DNA of 64,000 nucleotides from Gracilaria domingensis (Eukaryota; Rhodophyta; Florideophyceae; Gracilariales; Gracilariaceae): contig VCMS01000076.1 in assembly GCA_022539475.1 (NCBI GenBank), forward strand, positions 62,001 through 126,000. The letters run 5' to 3'. Made by a program: the position numbers and the translations under genes. Numbering within the stretch: position 1 is the stretch's first letter; each line of letters begins with the position of its first letter. Below, piece by piece: positions 18,861-28,738 of the stretch. A model generated the notes under the pieces. It saw nothing but the letters and a program-made list of their open reading frames with translations. It was not told where the DNA came from and searched no databases.

Positions 18861-20648
18861 TGCTGGACGGTGCTGCGTGCGAGTGTGCGGAACCAAACTT
18901 TGTCTTTACCAGGTATCAACTAATTATTTGTCAACTGATGGTGGTGTTTTGCCAAACGGTGTGGCTGTTTGCAAAGCAAGTTGGGCAGCGTGGTTGACGG
19001 CTGCTGCTGATCGCGCAGGCTGCGAAACAAAACAAGAGTGGCTTGTTGTTCTACGGCGGACGAGTGTGTATACACACGGCGTTGCTGCGCAACGTGCATG
19101 TTGTTGTTTTTTTTGGCAGTTGCGAACGCGACGCGAGTGGCTGGCTCGATTTGGTGTAGATTTGTATTTAAGTAATCACCGTCGGGTTGTACGCGGTCGG
19201 AGCCGTGCACAAAGGTGAACCGGACGGAATCAACTAAACTTCTTGAGACCGCTGCTAATCATGTAGCTGTGGAGCGCGCATTTTGTCGATGGCGGCGGAC
19301 AGAGTGTGCTGCAGCGCTTGAGCTGAGCCGCGCTGTGGTGCGTCACGCCGCGCACTGCGACGGCACTGCGCGAGAGCGCATAGCGCACTGGCGGGGGGGG
19401 GGGGGGGGGGGCACCTGTGTGCCGCGCGTTGGGCGCAGTGCGCCGCGAGCTGCGCCGCGGCGCTGCAGCGCGGGCGCGCGGCCGGGCGCGCGACACGGGC
19501 ACGGCGGCGCGGGCACGGCGGCGCGGGCACGTCGACCGCGTCGACCGCGTGCGGCGCACGGAGGCGACGGCGGAGCGGCGGCGGGAGCGGCGGCGGCATC
19601 GGCGGCGCGCGCGCCATGAGGTGGGCGAGACGTATTGGCGGCGTGTGTGGAGGTGGAGCACGAGCGCGCATGCGCGCGCGCCAAGCGCGCAACGGCACGT
19701 GTGCTCGCGAGCGCGCGCGCGCGCGCGCGCCGCGGGCCGCTGCGCGGAACGCATGCTGTTGAGCGCGTGGCGGATGACGCGCACGCGCGCGCGCGCCGCG
19801 CCATTGGCCGGCGGCGCGCCGCGCCGCGCCGCGTGCGCGCCGCGCGCCGGCGCCGCGCGGCGAAGCGCGGCGCCGCCAAAATAGGCCGAAAAGCGGGCGA
19901 CAAAAAGTACAGCGCGGGTGATTGGCGGAAAGCCAACAAACAGCGCCGATACAGTAGATAGGCGGCGCGCGCTGGTGCCCGCTGCCGCGCCGGCTGCCGC
20001 GCGCTGCCAACGCTGCGCGCGTTGTATCATAGTGCGCGCGCCGCCGCGCCGCGCGCGAGCGGCTGGCCGCCGCTGGTGGCCACGGGCGGTGGCCGACTTG
20101 GCTGCGGCGCGTACGCGCGCGTACGCGCCTCCTCGAGCGAGCGCGGCGCGGCGCGCTCGTCGCGAGCGCCCGCTCCGCCGCGCTGCTCTCGCGCGTCCCG
20201 CGTGGCGTCGCGGCGGCCGCGCGCTGGCAGCCACAGCGCCAGCGGCGCGCGTCGCTCGCTGCTGGCTGCTGCTGGCCTAGCACAAGCGTTATTGACGACG
20301 TTGCACCAGCTCAGAAGCATTGTTGTTACACGTAATAACGGCCAGCGTGGACGCCACATCTATCGGCTGAATAACCCTCGTAATTCACATACGTTACGGA
20401 TTCCGTAAGTGCGCCAGTAAGGCCGGCGGCACACAAAAGCACCGGAAACGTCAATTTTTGAAAAAGCGCCCAAAATTGCGCCTTACCTTCGATCAACCCT
20501 CGTACCCACGCTTTGCCCGCTTGCCCTTCTTGGCGGCCCGGCCCCCCCGTTGCACTGCCATAAGCGGCCGCCGGCGCGCCTGTCGCGCACTTGGCACTTC
20601 TCCGCTTGCAAGCACGCGCGCCGCGCCGCGCTCGCACTCTCCGCCGTC
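18861..20648. other. intergenic with GC-rich island 2 (about 19300-20280)
   Basis: After about 450 nt of ordinary sequence, a second island of almost 1 kb made of GCGC/CGCG runs begins. It contains a homopolymer of 19 G at 19393-19411. As in island 1, long frames on both strands are artefacts of composition. The island ends about 370 nt before the MED28-like gene. Confidence 0.65.
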
Positions 20649-21145
20649 ATGGCTAGCAGGGTCGACCAGATTGCGCTTCACGTGCGGAAGCTGGCCCAGG
20701 CCACGGGCGTCAAGGCTAAGAACGACGACTCGTCCAAGGAGCCCTCGTTGGACGGCGTCACGTCCGACCTTGACATCGAGGCGTTAGCAAAGAGCCTGCT
20801 GGATGTCTCCAAGGATCTCGATCTCTACCTGCAGACCTTGCTAGATCCTCCCGACCTTCCCATATCCAATCTCAAGTCTGTGCGTTACTGTTCTCCTTAC
20901 TCTTCGTGCCGTTCGCCGCGCTCACCGCTGTTGGAGTGACCGAGAGAGTGAGCAAAACGTGTGTGCTGACTGTTCTTTTCCCCTTCGTATGCGTTCATCG
21001 GCGCTCGCAGGATATCGCCAAGCTGCAGCAGGAAATGAAGGAGAAAGACGAGCTCTTGGAAAAGTCATTGGAGCTTGTTCGCAAGTCCGAGTCCACCTTT
21101 CGCCAGTTGAAGACTCGACTCACCAACAACATATACAACATGTGA
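20649..21145 (+). CDS. Mediator subunit MED28-like protein, one intron
   Basis: Exons 20649-20879 and 21011-21145 (121 residues), with a 131-nt phase-0 intron GTGCGT...TCGCAG. ATG 20649 is the first in frame. An Ala/Asp-rich start leads to helix 1 (EALAKSLLDVSKDLDLYLQTL) and, after the intron, a long coiled coil (DIAKLQQEMKEKDELLEKS, then RKSESTFRQLKTRL). Short size, helix spacing and the KDLDLYLQ / LQxEMKEKDELL pattern fit MED28 of the Mediator head module as I remember it from plants and animals. Resemblance to other small coiled-coil proteins cannot be excluded. The spliced structure itself is well supported because both exons join in frame. Confidence 0.6.
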
Positions 21146-21960
21146 TGTCTTTCGTCTTGCGTCCGCCCACTTCTATCCTCTGTCGTGCCAAGCACTTGTA
21201 CCCATAGCGTCTCTTCGTAACAAACACACACCTCGTCATTGCCCCGACCCCACTGTCGTGCCCACCGAACCCGCGCCTATTGTGCGCCCTATTCTCCGTC
21301 TCCTGTCTTTCCACGACGCATCCAAGCTGCACCCGCCCTGCCCTCCGCCGTGTGGAGTAAGAAGCGAAAAAATCAGATTCTTCCGTTTACTTTGAACGCG
21401 AACATTCGTCGCGCCCTTTCACGCACCCTTCCCAAGTCACCATCTGGTGGTACAGACACTCTCAAGTGCCAAGTATTTCTGTACGCGCGCCGGCGGCCTG
21501 TACACAACAGTTCTCGAATTGCCACGCCACTGCCCCTGTCGCCTAAATTGAAACATACAACAGACAGCGTGCTTCGAATACGCTCACACTGTACGCCTCG
21601 TCCATACATTTTCTGTCGTCTTCCTCAGCGATCTATATTCCCCGTAGACACGTCTGGATGTTCTAAGGTTGTCGCACGTATATCCTCTTGTTTCTCCGCC
21701 CACGGCTTGAGTCTGACGTGCCGAGCGTGGAACCCTTACTGCTTTGATTTCCGTTCTCACGATGCTAATTCTGCTGAACTTTCATAGTTTCAGCATAGTC
21801 CACTACTCGATTCAAGTCTAACGGTGCTCAGCGACGCGTACGCCAACTTCTTTCTCTACACGTGCAGGTTTTCTCTACCGCTACGTCCCGGTTGTGCAAC
21901 ACACGTATCCTTGCCTGTCCAAGCTACTAAACGTCGCCCTTCTAAGGAACACCTCTCAGA
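21146..21960. other. intergenic, codirectional
   Basis: 815 nt before the second glycosyltransferase gene. A 180-codon frame from 21239 lacks an ATG start and any family feature; I leave it out. Confidence 0.6.
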
Positions 21961-24087
21961 ATGCGAAGGGACCGCGACCGCGAGTACAGGAGAAGCAACA
22001 AAAGTTCGACAAAACATAGTAACAACATTTCATCATGGCTGTTCTTCTGGTCAGCTGCCCTTCTCTTCATAAGCTTTATCCAGCTTCGGCATCCCCAATC
22101 GCATTCATTCTACCGGGGGGCCCTCAGATTGCCCGAACATGCGGAGGGCGAAAAGGTTGGTGATTTTAGTGATAGGGTGGACGATCTGTCGATAGAGATA
22201 TTTTCCGCACCCAAGCCCTTTATTGGAGAAGATAAGCCGAACAACGAAAGAGCCATCCGGTCATGGCTGCGGCTGAACCCAACCCCGAGGGTTACCTTAC
22301 TAGGATATGAAACTGGTTATGAGGAGGCTGCAGAGGAGTTTGGATTGCACATTGAGCGGCGTGTGGATAAGAACTTTCTGGGGGTGCCGCTGTTCAATTC
22401 GATGCTGCAACGAGCTAACGATTCCAAAGCAATGGTCACCGTGATCATCAATGGTGATATTCTGCTCTTTGATGACTTTGTCCAAACGTTGAAGAAAGTT
22501 ATCTCAAACTTTGAGCATTTCCTCGTGGTTGCAGCACGTTACGATGTGGACAAGTTACCGGATAACTTGGAAGATACGGATCCCGATTACGTTCGTAGAA
22601 TTCGCCACCATGTTCTGTCAACTGGTACTTTGCATACCTATGGTGGAATGGATGTCTGGGCGTGGAACGCCCAAGGGCCGAGATTATTCGACCCAGTGAT
22701 GCCCCATTTCATCTTCGGACGAGGAAAGTACGATAATTGGCTTACCCATGAAACGATCGCAGCGGGAAGAAGGCAAGTTGTAGACGCCTCAGAAACCTGT
22801 TTGACTGTCCATGTTCGCCATGATTACCATCTCGTCACTGGGAGCGGGGGTGGTGATGCTAAAGCTGCGGGAAAGAGAAGACTGCTGGGTGCGTTCTGGT
22901 CAGAGGGCAAGAAGTCCAAGTTTGAGCTCTTCATAAATATCTACCTCAGCTTGCATGTCGGATCATATACGAACCAGATGGGAAACGTTCTGTTTGCGCC
23001 TTGGAAACTTTCGCTTTGCATGGAGCCGATGGGAATGTGCCTTCTGAAACGAAAGAGACCTGGAATATGCAACTGCGAGTTTTCAAGTTTTGTTAGCAAC
23101 ACACAAACTGATCCTGTCGTGAAGAACGGATCAAGGGTCATTCGATGTGGCATGATCTCAGTGGAGACAAAGGAGAATTTTGTCATTCCAGTTCTTGTTC
23201 CCGAAGGATCAACAGAGGCCCCAGCTTTTGGTCTTCCGCTCACCATGAAATCTGTGATCGAAAAAGTAGTTATCAACAACACCATCATACTATCAGCGCT
23301 CAACTACGGTTATCGAGGGATCATGATGAACTGGGTATGCAATATGCGACATTTGGGGATCTCTAACTTCGTTATCGCTGCACTGGATCCAGATTTGTAC
23401 AAGTTTGCTTACACTCGTGGCCTACCGACCTATCTCGAGAATACAATCTTTCAGGGATTGAACTCTTCCATCATCAGTGATGCCTCCTATGGGTCAGATT
23501 CTTTCAAGCAGCTGACGAAAATGAAATCTCGTGTTGTGGTTCGAATCTTAAAGGAAGGGTACAATGTTGTGTGGACAGACAGTGATATTATATACTTCCG
23601 GAATCCACTGCAGGACATGTGGGGATATAACGCTGACCTCTCAATCCAAACCAATGCCCCTGACAACGAGCCAATGAACGGTAGACGGAGACTAAATTCT
23701 GGACTGTATCTCGCGAGAAGCAATCCGGCCACAATTAAAGCGTTCGAGGACATCATTGTCTTCGCGTCGAAATCAAGAATGTCTGAACAACCATGCTTTT
23801 ATGATGTCATGTGTGGGAAAGAAGGCCAAAATGCCGAAGGAGGTGATACGTGCAAATACAATGGTATGGTTGTCAAGCTGCTAAATCGTCATCTTTATCC
23901 CAATGGCATTACCGATGGAATCTGGGATACTACTCCAGGGAAGATCCCAGAAAAGTTTCCACACCTCTATATTCTCCACAACAATTGGGTGAAAGGAGCT
24001 GACGGAAAAAGAGACCGGTTTGAACGCCACGGTTTTATTCTTTATGACAGAGAATCAGAATTATGCGTATATCCAGAAACATGGTAG
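21961..24087 (+). CDS. two-domain type II membrane glycosyltransferase, paralogue of 4667-6859
   Basis: 708 residues from ATG 21961. A basic start, then one membrane helix (LFFWSAALLFISFI, about residues 25-40). Domain 1 has FSAPKPFIGEDK, IINGDILLFDDF and FGRGKYDNWLTHE. Domain 2 has NWVCNMRHLGIS, NVVWTDSDIIYFRNP with the DxD, and ILHNNWVKGAD, as in PF03407 proteins. It aligns with the 4667-6859 protein over nearly the whole length. Visible differences are a Gly/Lys insert after HVRHDY and a shorter cytosolic tail. Both keep the metal-binding DxD, so both are probably active. It transcribes away from MED28 and ends 60 nt before a dispersed 361-bp repeat. Confidence 0.86.
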   Translation: MRRDRDREYRRSNKSSTKHSNNISSWLFFWSAALLFISFIQLRHPQSHSFYRGALRLPEHAEGEKVGDFSDRVDDLSIEIFSAPKPFIGEDKPNNERAIRSWLRLNPTPRVTLLGYETGYEEAAEEFGLHIERRVDKNFLGVPLFNSMLQRANDSKAMVTVIINGDILLFDDFVQTLKKVISNFEHFLVVAARYDVDKLPDNLEDTDPDYVRRIRHHVLSTGTLHTYGGMDVWAWNAQGPRLFDPVMPHFIFGRGKYDNWLTHETIAAGRRQVVDASETCLTVHVRHDYHLVTGSGGGDAKAAGKRRLLGAFWSEGKKSKFELFINIYLSLHVGSYTNQMGNVLFAPWKLSLCMEPMGMCLLKRKRPGICNCEFSSFVSNTQTDPVVKNGSRVIRCGMISVETKENFVIPVLVPEGSTEAPAFGLPLTMKSVIEKVVINNTIILSALNYGYRGIMMNWVCNMRHLGISNFVIAALDPDLYKFAYTRGLPTYLENTIFQGLNSSIISDASYGSDSFKQLTKMKSRVVVRILKEGYNVVWTDSDIIYFRNPLQDMWGYNADLSIQTNAPDNEPMNGRRRLNSGLYLARSNPATIKAFEDIIVFASKSRMSEQPCFYDVMCGKEGQNAEGGDTCKYNGMVVKLLNRHLYPNGITDGIWDTTPGKIPEKFPHLYILHNNWVKGADGKRDRFERHGFILYDRESELCVYPETW

Positions 24088-24146
24088 TCTAGGGAAGAAT
24101 AAATGTCTTATTGAAGTTACACTGAGCCGTGTCAGGCGACAAGGAG

Positions 24147-24507
24147 TGGAAGTTCCGAACCAGGAAGCTGATTTATTGGAAATTCGGGGCTGTGACTTGG
24201 ATCTTTGCTGCTGTGACGTCTTGCCGCCAAAACCCATGCATTGATAAATGGAGGGACACTCACCTTGGCGGCAAGCAGTCAGTCGACGATCAGCGATCTT
24301 CCATCGCAGACATCAACATCTTCCTGCGAAAGCTTTTAGTTTTCTTTTCACCCACCCACCCTCTCCATGGGACAGTTTGCATCTCCTAGATGCCGCTGGA
24401 GTTTGACTACGTTGTTTTCAAGCTTGTGCCTTTGTGTTTACTGCGGCACACCACTACCAAAACTCAGTAAAGATCGCTCATCGAGCTGCACCGAAATGAC
24501 TCAATAA
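24147..24507 (+). repeat. dispersed 361-bp repeat, copy 1
   Basis: From TTCCGAACCAGGAAGCTG to CCGAAATGACTCAATAA. It matches the minus strand of 31789-32151 with only a handful of differences by eye. No clear terminal inverted repeats, poly-A tail or target duplication. It has a 65-70-codon open frame, but most differences between copies change the amino acid, so the frame is probably not a gene. Its left end is about 60 nt beyond the glycosyltransferase stop codon, so it may be in that gene's 3' UTR. Confidence 0.85.
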
Positions 24508-26024
24508 GAACACTTTTTTGGATTTATGAGTTCAGTGAGGAGAAACGTCGTTTCTGAAACGCAAAATGGGTTCAATTGCCACTCAGCTCTGAGCAGTTGC
24601 TGCATTCGTGATGCTTGCGGAAAATGTCTGCTCAACGTCTATGGTTTGCTTTACCCAGGTGCGCACATGATTCCAGTTCTGTTCGTGTCTCGCAGCAATG
24701 CCGGCTTCTTTCGTCTCTCGTGGCGATACACTAGTTCAAAACTTACTTTCCGGAACACCCCTGATTTACTCACGGGTTAGTTAATCAACATGCATACAAG
24801 GGCGAAGGGTACGCCACGGTATAGAAGCACATGGTACTGACCCATGGACGAAGGTCTGTTTTCTACACTATTGAGACTAGAAACGAAGGTCTGTTTTGTA
24901 CACTACTGAGATTAGAAAAGTTATCCCGGCGATAGCAAGATTTTAGACTCGCGAGTGCACGTTGACTGGGTTTGTTTTATCGTACTCCCTTCATTGCTGA
25001 GAAATTAATCATTTTGTATCTCGGAAAGTCGACTATGTAACGTGAGAAGAGAATTGAGTGCTAACAGCCAGTGTCTTTCCCATTTTTAGTGACTATGATG
25101 GAGTCGCGCAGGTGAGGATTGGGTTCTGGGAAGTAGGCCATGATGAGAGATCCACCGATTCCTCTCGTCTTCCGATGGTGTACGCAGATTCTCTAGTAGC
25201 GCTGCATTCTCTTGTCGTAAGACTACTCTCTCGCCGAAGCCAGCCGATTCCGTGGCTTAAACTGGAGATTTGTTTGGCGTTACAACAATTAATACATACC
25301 AAGGGTAGAAGGCTACCTCTCTCCTGAGTCCTGCAGTCGAATATCTTTTTCATGTTCTTGTCTGAATGGTAGTGGCGCTGAAGCGATGTGAATCATGGAA
25401 TTGAAGTGTCCTCTCCGCGAGTTGCAATGTGGTGGACGTGTTTCACTAAATACAATACAAAAAGCCGGTTGTCATGTGTCCAACGAAATATGGATGATGG
25501 TGTTGATTGTGAAACAGCGAAATGAAGAGAATGGTGATGGAGTTCGCTCTCACAGGAACATTAATAATTTGGGTATGCTTCCGTAAGATGTCGTCACTTT
25601 TCTGCGGCCACGGCGGATGAATCGAACGCCTTCAAGCCTATGGAAGGTCTGTTCTTTATGTTACTGAGATTGGAAACCTCTTATCCCGGCGATGTAATAC
25701 GATTTTCAGCTTAAGAGTGCAAGTTGAATAGGTTTATTCTGTCATACTGCATTCATTCCTGGCAGGTTAATCATTTTGTTTCCAGGAAAGTGGACGATCT
25801 AACATGGCAGGAGAATTGTGTGCTAAAAGTGAGTATCTTTCCCGCTTAGGAGATTATTACACACCTCTCCTGAGTCCTGTGGTCGAATGTCTATTTAAGG
25901 AGTCCGGCGTGGTTAAAGTACTGCAACTCTCGACCCGTCCTCATTGCACAGCGCTCGCATCTTCAACCTCGGAAGCTCTTGAAGTCGTTATTATCGCTCT
26001 AATCTGTTAGACTTCTTCATCAGG
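24508..26024. repeat. gene-poor segment with a diverged direct duplication
   Basis: Copy A, about 24880-25353, and copy B, about 25643-25905, share blocks such as GGTCTGTTxT...TTATCCCGGCGAT, TTAATCATTTTGT and CTCCTGAGTCCTG, at about three quarters identity by eye. Copy A carries about 220 nt not present in B. Inside A a 37-nt unit is tandemly repeated (24844-24916). Copy B leads directly into the promoter of the secreted-protein gene at 26025. No protein gene recognised. Confidence 0.65.
25892..25899 (+). promoter_or_regulatory. TATA-like box before the small secreted-protein gene
   Basis: TATTTAAG, 133 nt before ATG 26025, at the end of duplicated block B. Spacing to the ATG resembles that of the two other secreted-protein genes with TATA boxes in this window. 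Confidence 0.4.
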
Positions 26025-26495
26025 ATGAACAGCATCAGCATCTTTCTCCTGTTCACCGCGTTTGTAACTTATTCGACAACTGTTACGTTCGCAAGAATTC
26101 CAAGCCCTAAGCTCAGCACCTCGCAGTACTCTGCGAAGAAATCCGCCCCGGTGTATCACGATACAACTGTTCCCACTCGGGTAAGAATCCCTGTTGACCC
26201 CGGAAGCTCTTCGGAATGTATGAACTGGCCTGTACAACGTCTAGAAGATCTCTGCGTACCCGTTGTCCAATGCATGTGCTCAGCGGTTGCTGACACGCTT
26301 AAGATAGACGAGATGGAGGCCGCGTGCACAGCATATGATGATATTCCAGTTAACATCTGCCATAGCACTCCTGAAGCGAATTGCTTCCTGCTATGGTGGA
26401 CCGGAGAGAATGACGAAAAGTGCGAAAACTTAGCTCGTGACTGTATCCCTTACATGTTCCACAATTACATCTGGATGGCTGAGGGAGGTCGTTGA
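26025..26495 (+). CDS. small secreted cysteine-rich protein, family unknown
   Basis: 156 residues from ATG 26025. A classical signal peptide (hydrophobic ISIFLLFTAFVTYSTTVTF, cleavage after about residue 23) is followed by a Ser/Lys/Pro-rich stretch and then a compact domain of about 95 residues with nine cysteines. These include CMNWPVQRLEDLCVPVVQCMC, ACTAYDD, NICHS, NCFLLWW, KCENLARDC. The cysteine spacing suggests disulfide bonds; nine is odd, so one may be free or pair between chains. I do not recognise the fold. The TATA-like promoter and export signal point to a regulated extracellular protein, by inference. Isolated in a gene-poor stretch. Confidence 0.65.
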   Translation: MNSISIFLLFTAFVTYSTTVTFARIPSPKLSTSQYSAKKSAPVYHDTTVPTRVRIPVDPGSSSECMNWPVQRLEDLCVPVVQCMCSAVADTLKIDEMEAACTAYDDIPVNICHSTPEANCFLLWWTGENDEKCENLARDCIPYMFHNYIWMAEGGR

Positions 26496-27234
26496 ATATG
26501 CTCGTAAGAATGTCTCGCCAGCTCTTGCCCCTTAAACAGAACAGTGTGTGCCCATCTGTCACCTTCTTCCGGTCATCTTTTCTCGTGACTTCGTTTTCGC
26601 ACTCTGTTCTTCAGCCAGGAGAATGATTGATACGCACTGAACCGAGAAAAAGATTGCAGGACAGTTTGGGGGTTGAGCATATATTACTCTATCAGCTGTT
26701 TTGAGGCAGGTGTAGGGCACCGCAATCAAGCGCTCAATTAGAAACGAAACTTCTTGCTATCGTACGAAAGCTTGTAAGGATTCGATCTCTAGCTATTTTA
26801 AAGTATAGCATACTCACATGGAAGTTCTCCAGTGAAAGTTAGTCCATGTTCCAAAAGTCCAAAGACCTTCATGAGAAGAGATTTTTAACCACGTATTTCC
26901 ATAAAGCGGCTTCTACAGAGGAAGTACAGCGTAGAAACTTCCTTCTATGCCTGTGGATAGGAAGAAGAACAAGATTTCTGCTTCTGTGCGCTCGAGATTG
27001 TAGGAAGAAGAATGTATTCCTGACTACAACCCTGTAGGCACGGGTTTCCGTTCTGGAAAACGTTTTTTCTTTTCGTGCACACTGTTTTGTCGTTTCCTGA
27101 AATCAGCTACTTAGTACAAGGGTACAAGGTTTTGTTCCACTCATTTCTGCTTCTCTTCAGATTTGTTATGGTTGACTTCGAATGTGAGCGGGGTTTTCGA
27201 AAGCTGAAGCACGTCCCTACCGTTCGCTAATGTT

Positions 27235-27387
27235 AAAAGTCATCATCGGCCTAGTACTTGAGTCTCTCTACCAAGAGAAATGAGGTCTCCCTTTCTTCAA
27301 GATCTCAAGATCTCCCTTTCTTCAAAGAAAGGGAGACCTCATTTCTCTTGGTAGAGAGACTCAAGTACTAGGCCGATGATGACTTTT
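27235..27387. repeat. hairpin A: near-perfect inverted repeat, arms about 61-64 nt
   Basis: The left arm (27235-27298) reads AAAAGTCATCATCGGCCTAG onwards; the right arm (27324-27387) is its reverse complement, without mismatch over about 60 positions by eye. The roughly 25-nt loop holds a second copy of CTCCCTTTCTTCAA. Transcribed from either strand it would form a very stable stem. Confidence 0.9.
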
Positions 27388-27389
27388 TT

Positions 27390-27449
27390 GTTGTCTACTC
27401 AGTTCTTGAAGATTTCTTAAAAGAAATCTTCAAGAACTGAGTGGACAAC
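27390..27449. repeat. hairpin B: 60-nt palindrome, 29-nt arms
   Basis: GTTGTCTACTCAGTTCTTGA and following bases pair with TCAAGAACTGAGTGGACAAC across a 2-nt loop, with one A/G difference that would still pair as G:U in RNA. It begins 2 nt after hairpin A. Confidence 0.9.
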
Positions 27450-28659
27450 ACTCGCATAGATCGTTGACTTTCCTGAAGAGAGAGAACCTTCTCTAGCAAA
27501 AGAGAAGAAAGTCTAGGAATTGGAGATTGATGTCCGCATTAAGGAAGAAGAAGTGCCGAGATTCAGAACAACAAAAGCAAATGATATACCAAATTTCTCT
27601 CCTGCTCATCCTGCCAACAGTCATTTTACTATGTCTTAATTCGTCTTATCATCTACTGAACGTTCAATACTGATACAGGAAGAAAGAAAGGGTAAGTTGT
27701 CGCTCGCGCACAACGCTTGTATGTTCAACGTACCAGTATAAACCCATAACACTATATTATAGTACTCTAGTCTACACCGGAACGGAAGGAGGAGTCCCCT
27801 TGAAAGAAGGGATTTGAAGCCAGTTGGGTGGGACTTCTAAATCTGTATAGAAGGAGCCCATGCTCACCCGTCCTGGGATGCCCCCTCCTCCTCCCGTCCC
27901 GCTTCTCTTTGCTTCTATCACCGATATCCAAACCCCGACCCCGGAAGGGAGGCACCCCGTGCACCCCCGTGAAATAGTTCCCCATGGAGGAATAGTTTCA
28001 GGATCCCGGCACACCAACGCCTCTACAAATCGAAAGAAATGAGCCCAGTTGCTGAAGGATCCTCTCTCCTCGCTCTGCTCAATGAAGAGCTTCCTCCCCA
28101 ATGACCTGAATCGCTCCTCGGAGAAGAGGACCCCCGTGCCCTCATGGAAGCTTTACTTCCCAATGCCCCGCACGTAAAGGAACTGCGTTGAAACACGAAC
28201 AAACAAAACAGAAGCAAAAGAAGCGAGAGAAGAAAGTGTTGAGTTAGTCCATGAAAGACAGAGGAACGCATAAAAGAAAGCTGGAGCGCTGAACTTACAT
28301 GAAGAAAAAATGAGATGATGAAAAGGAGATGATGACGGGACGAGAGACTGTCAAGAACGCGCGCTTGGTTCCTTCTTATACTGCTCTGACCGCCTCTCCC
28401 TCTGACGACGTGGAGCTGACTGGAGTCGAATGCTGATAATCCGGGTCCAACAGAGTCAGCGGTTGTTCATGGAAGTAGATGTTGGCGGAATCATGCGCAG
28501 GAGGGTCACTCACGTCGTCCAACGTTCTAATTGTACTCCCTGAGAGGTCTGAGAGCGGGCCGGAGCTTTCTGATGAGTCACAGCTGTTCGGGGAATACAG
28601 ACACTGGTAGAATCTTGAGCGGGAGAAGTCACTTGACACGCACAAATTAAGGAAACTAA

Positions 28660-28738
28660 GTGACACGCCAAAGAGCCAGTCACCTTTACCTATACAACAC
28701 TTGTATAGATAAAGGTGAGTGGCTTTTGGATGTGTCAC
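28660..28738. repeat. hairpin C: 79-nt imperfect stem-loop
   Basis: Arms of about 38 nt (GTGACACGCC...CTATACAA and TTGTATAG...GTGTCAC) pair with four or five mismatches around a 3-nt loop. The pairing has the look of a small-RNA precursor or a miniature foldback element. Confidence 0.8.

Noticed and set aside
19215-20283. Frames of up to 340 codons in the second GC-rich island
   Set aside because: Same compositional cause; no family feature in any register.
21239-21787. 182-codon plus-strand frame before the second glycosyltransferase
   Set aside because: Starts at TTG, has no motif, and amino-acid composition looks random.
24129-24389. Possible 65-86-codon gene inside the 361-bp repeat
   Set aside because: Most differences between the two copies change the amino acid, so there is no sign of selection on protein.
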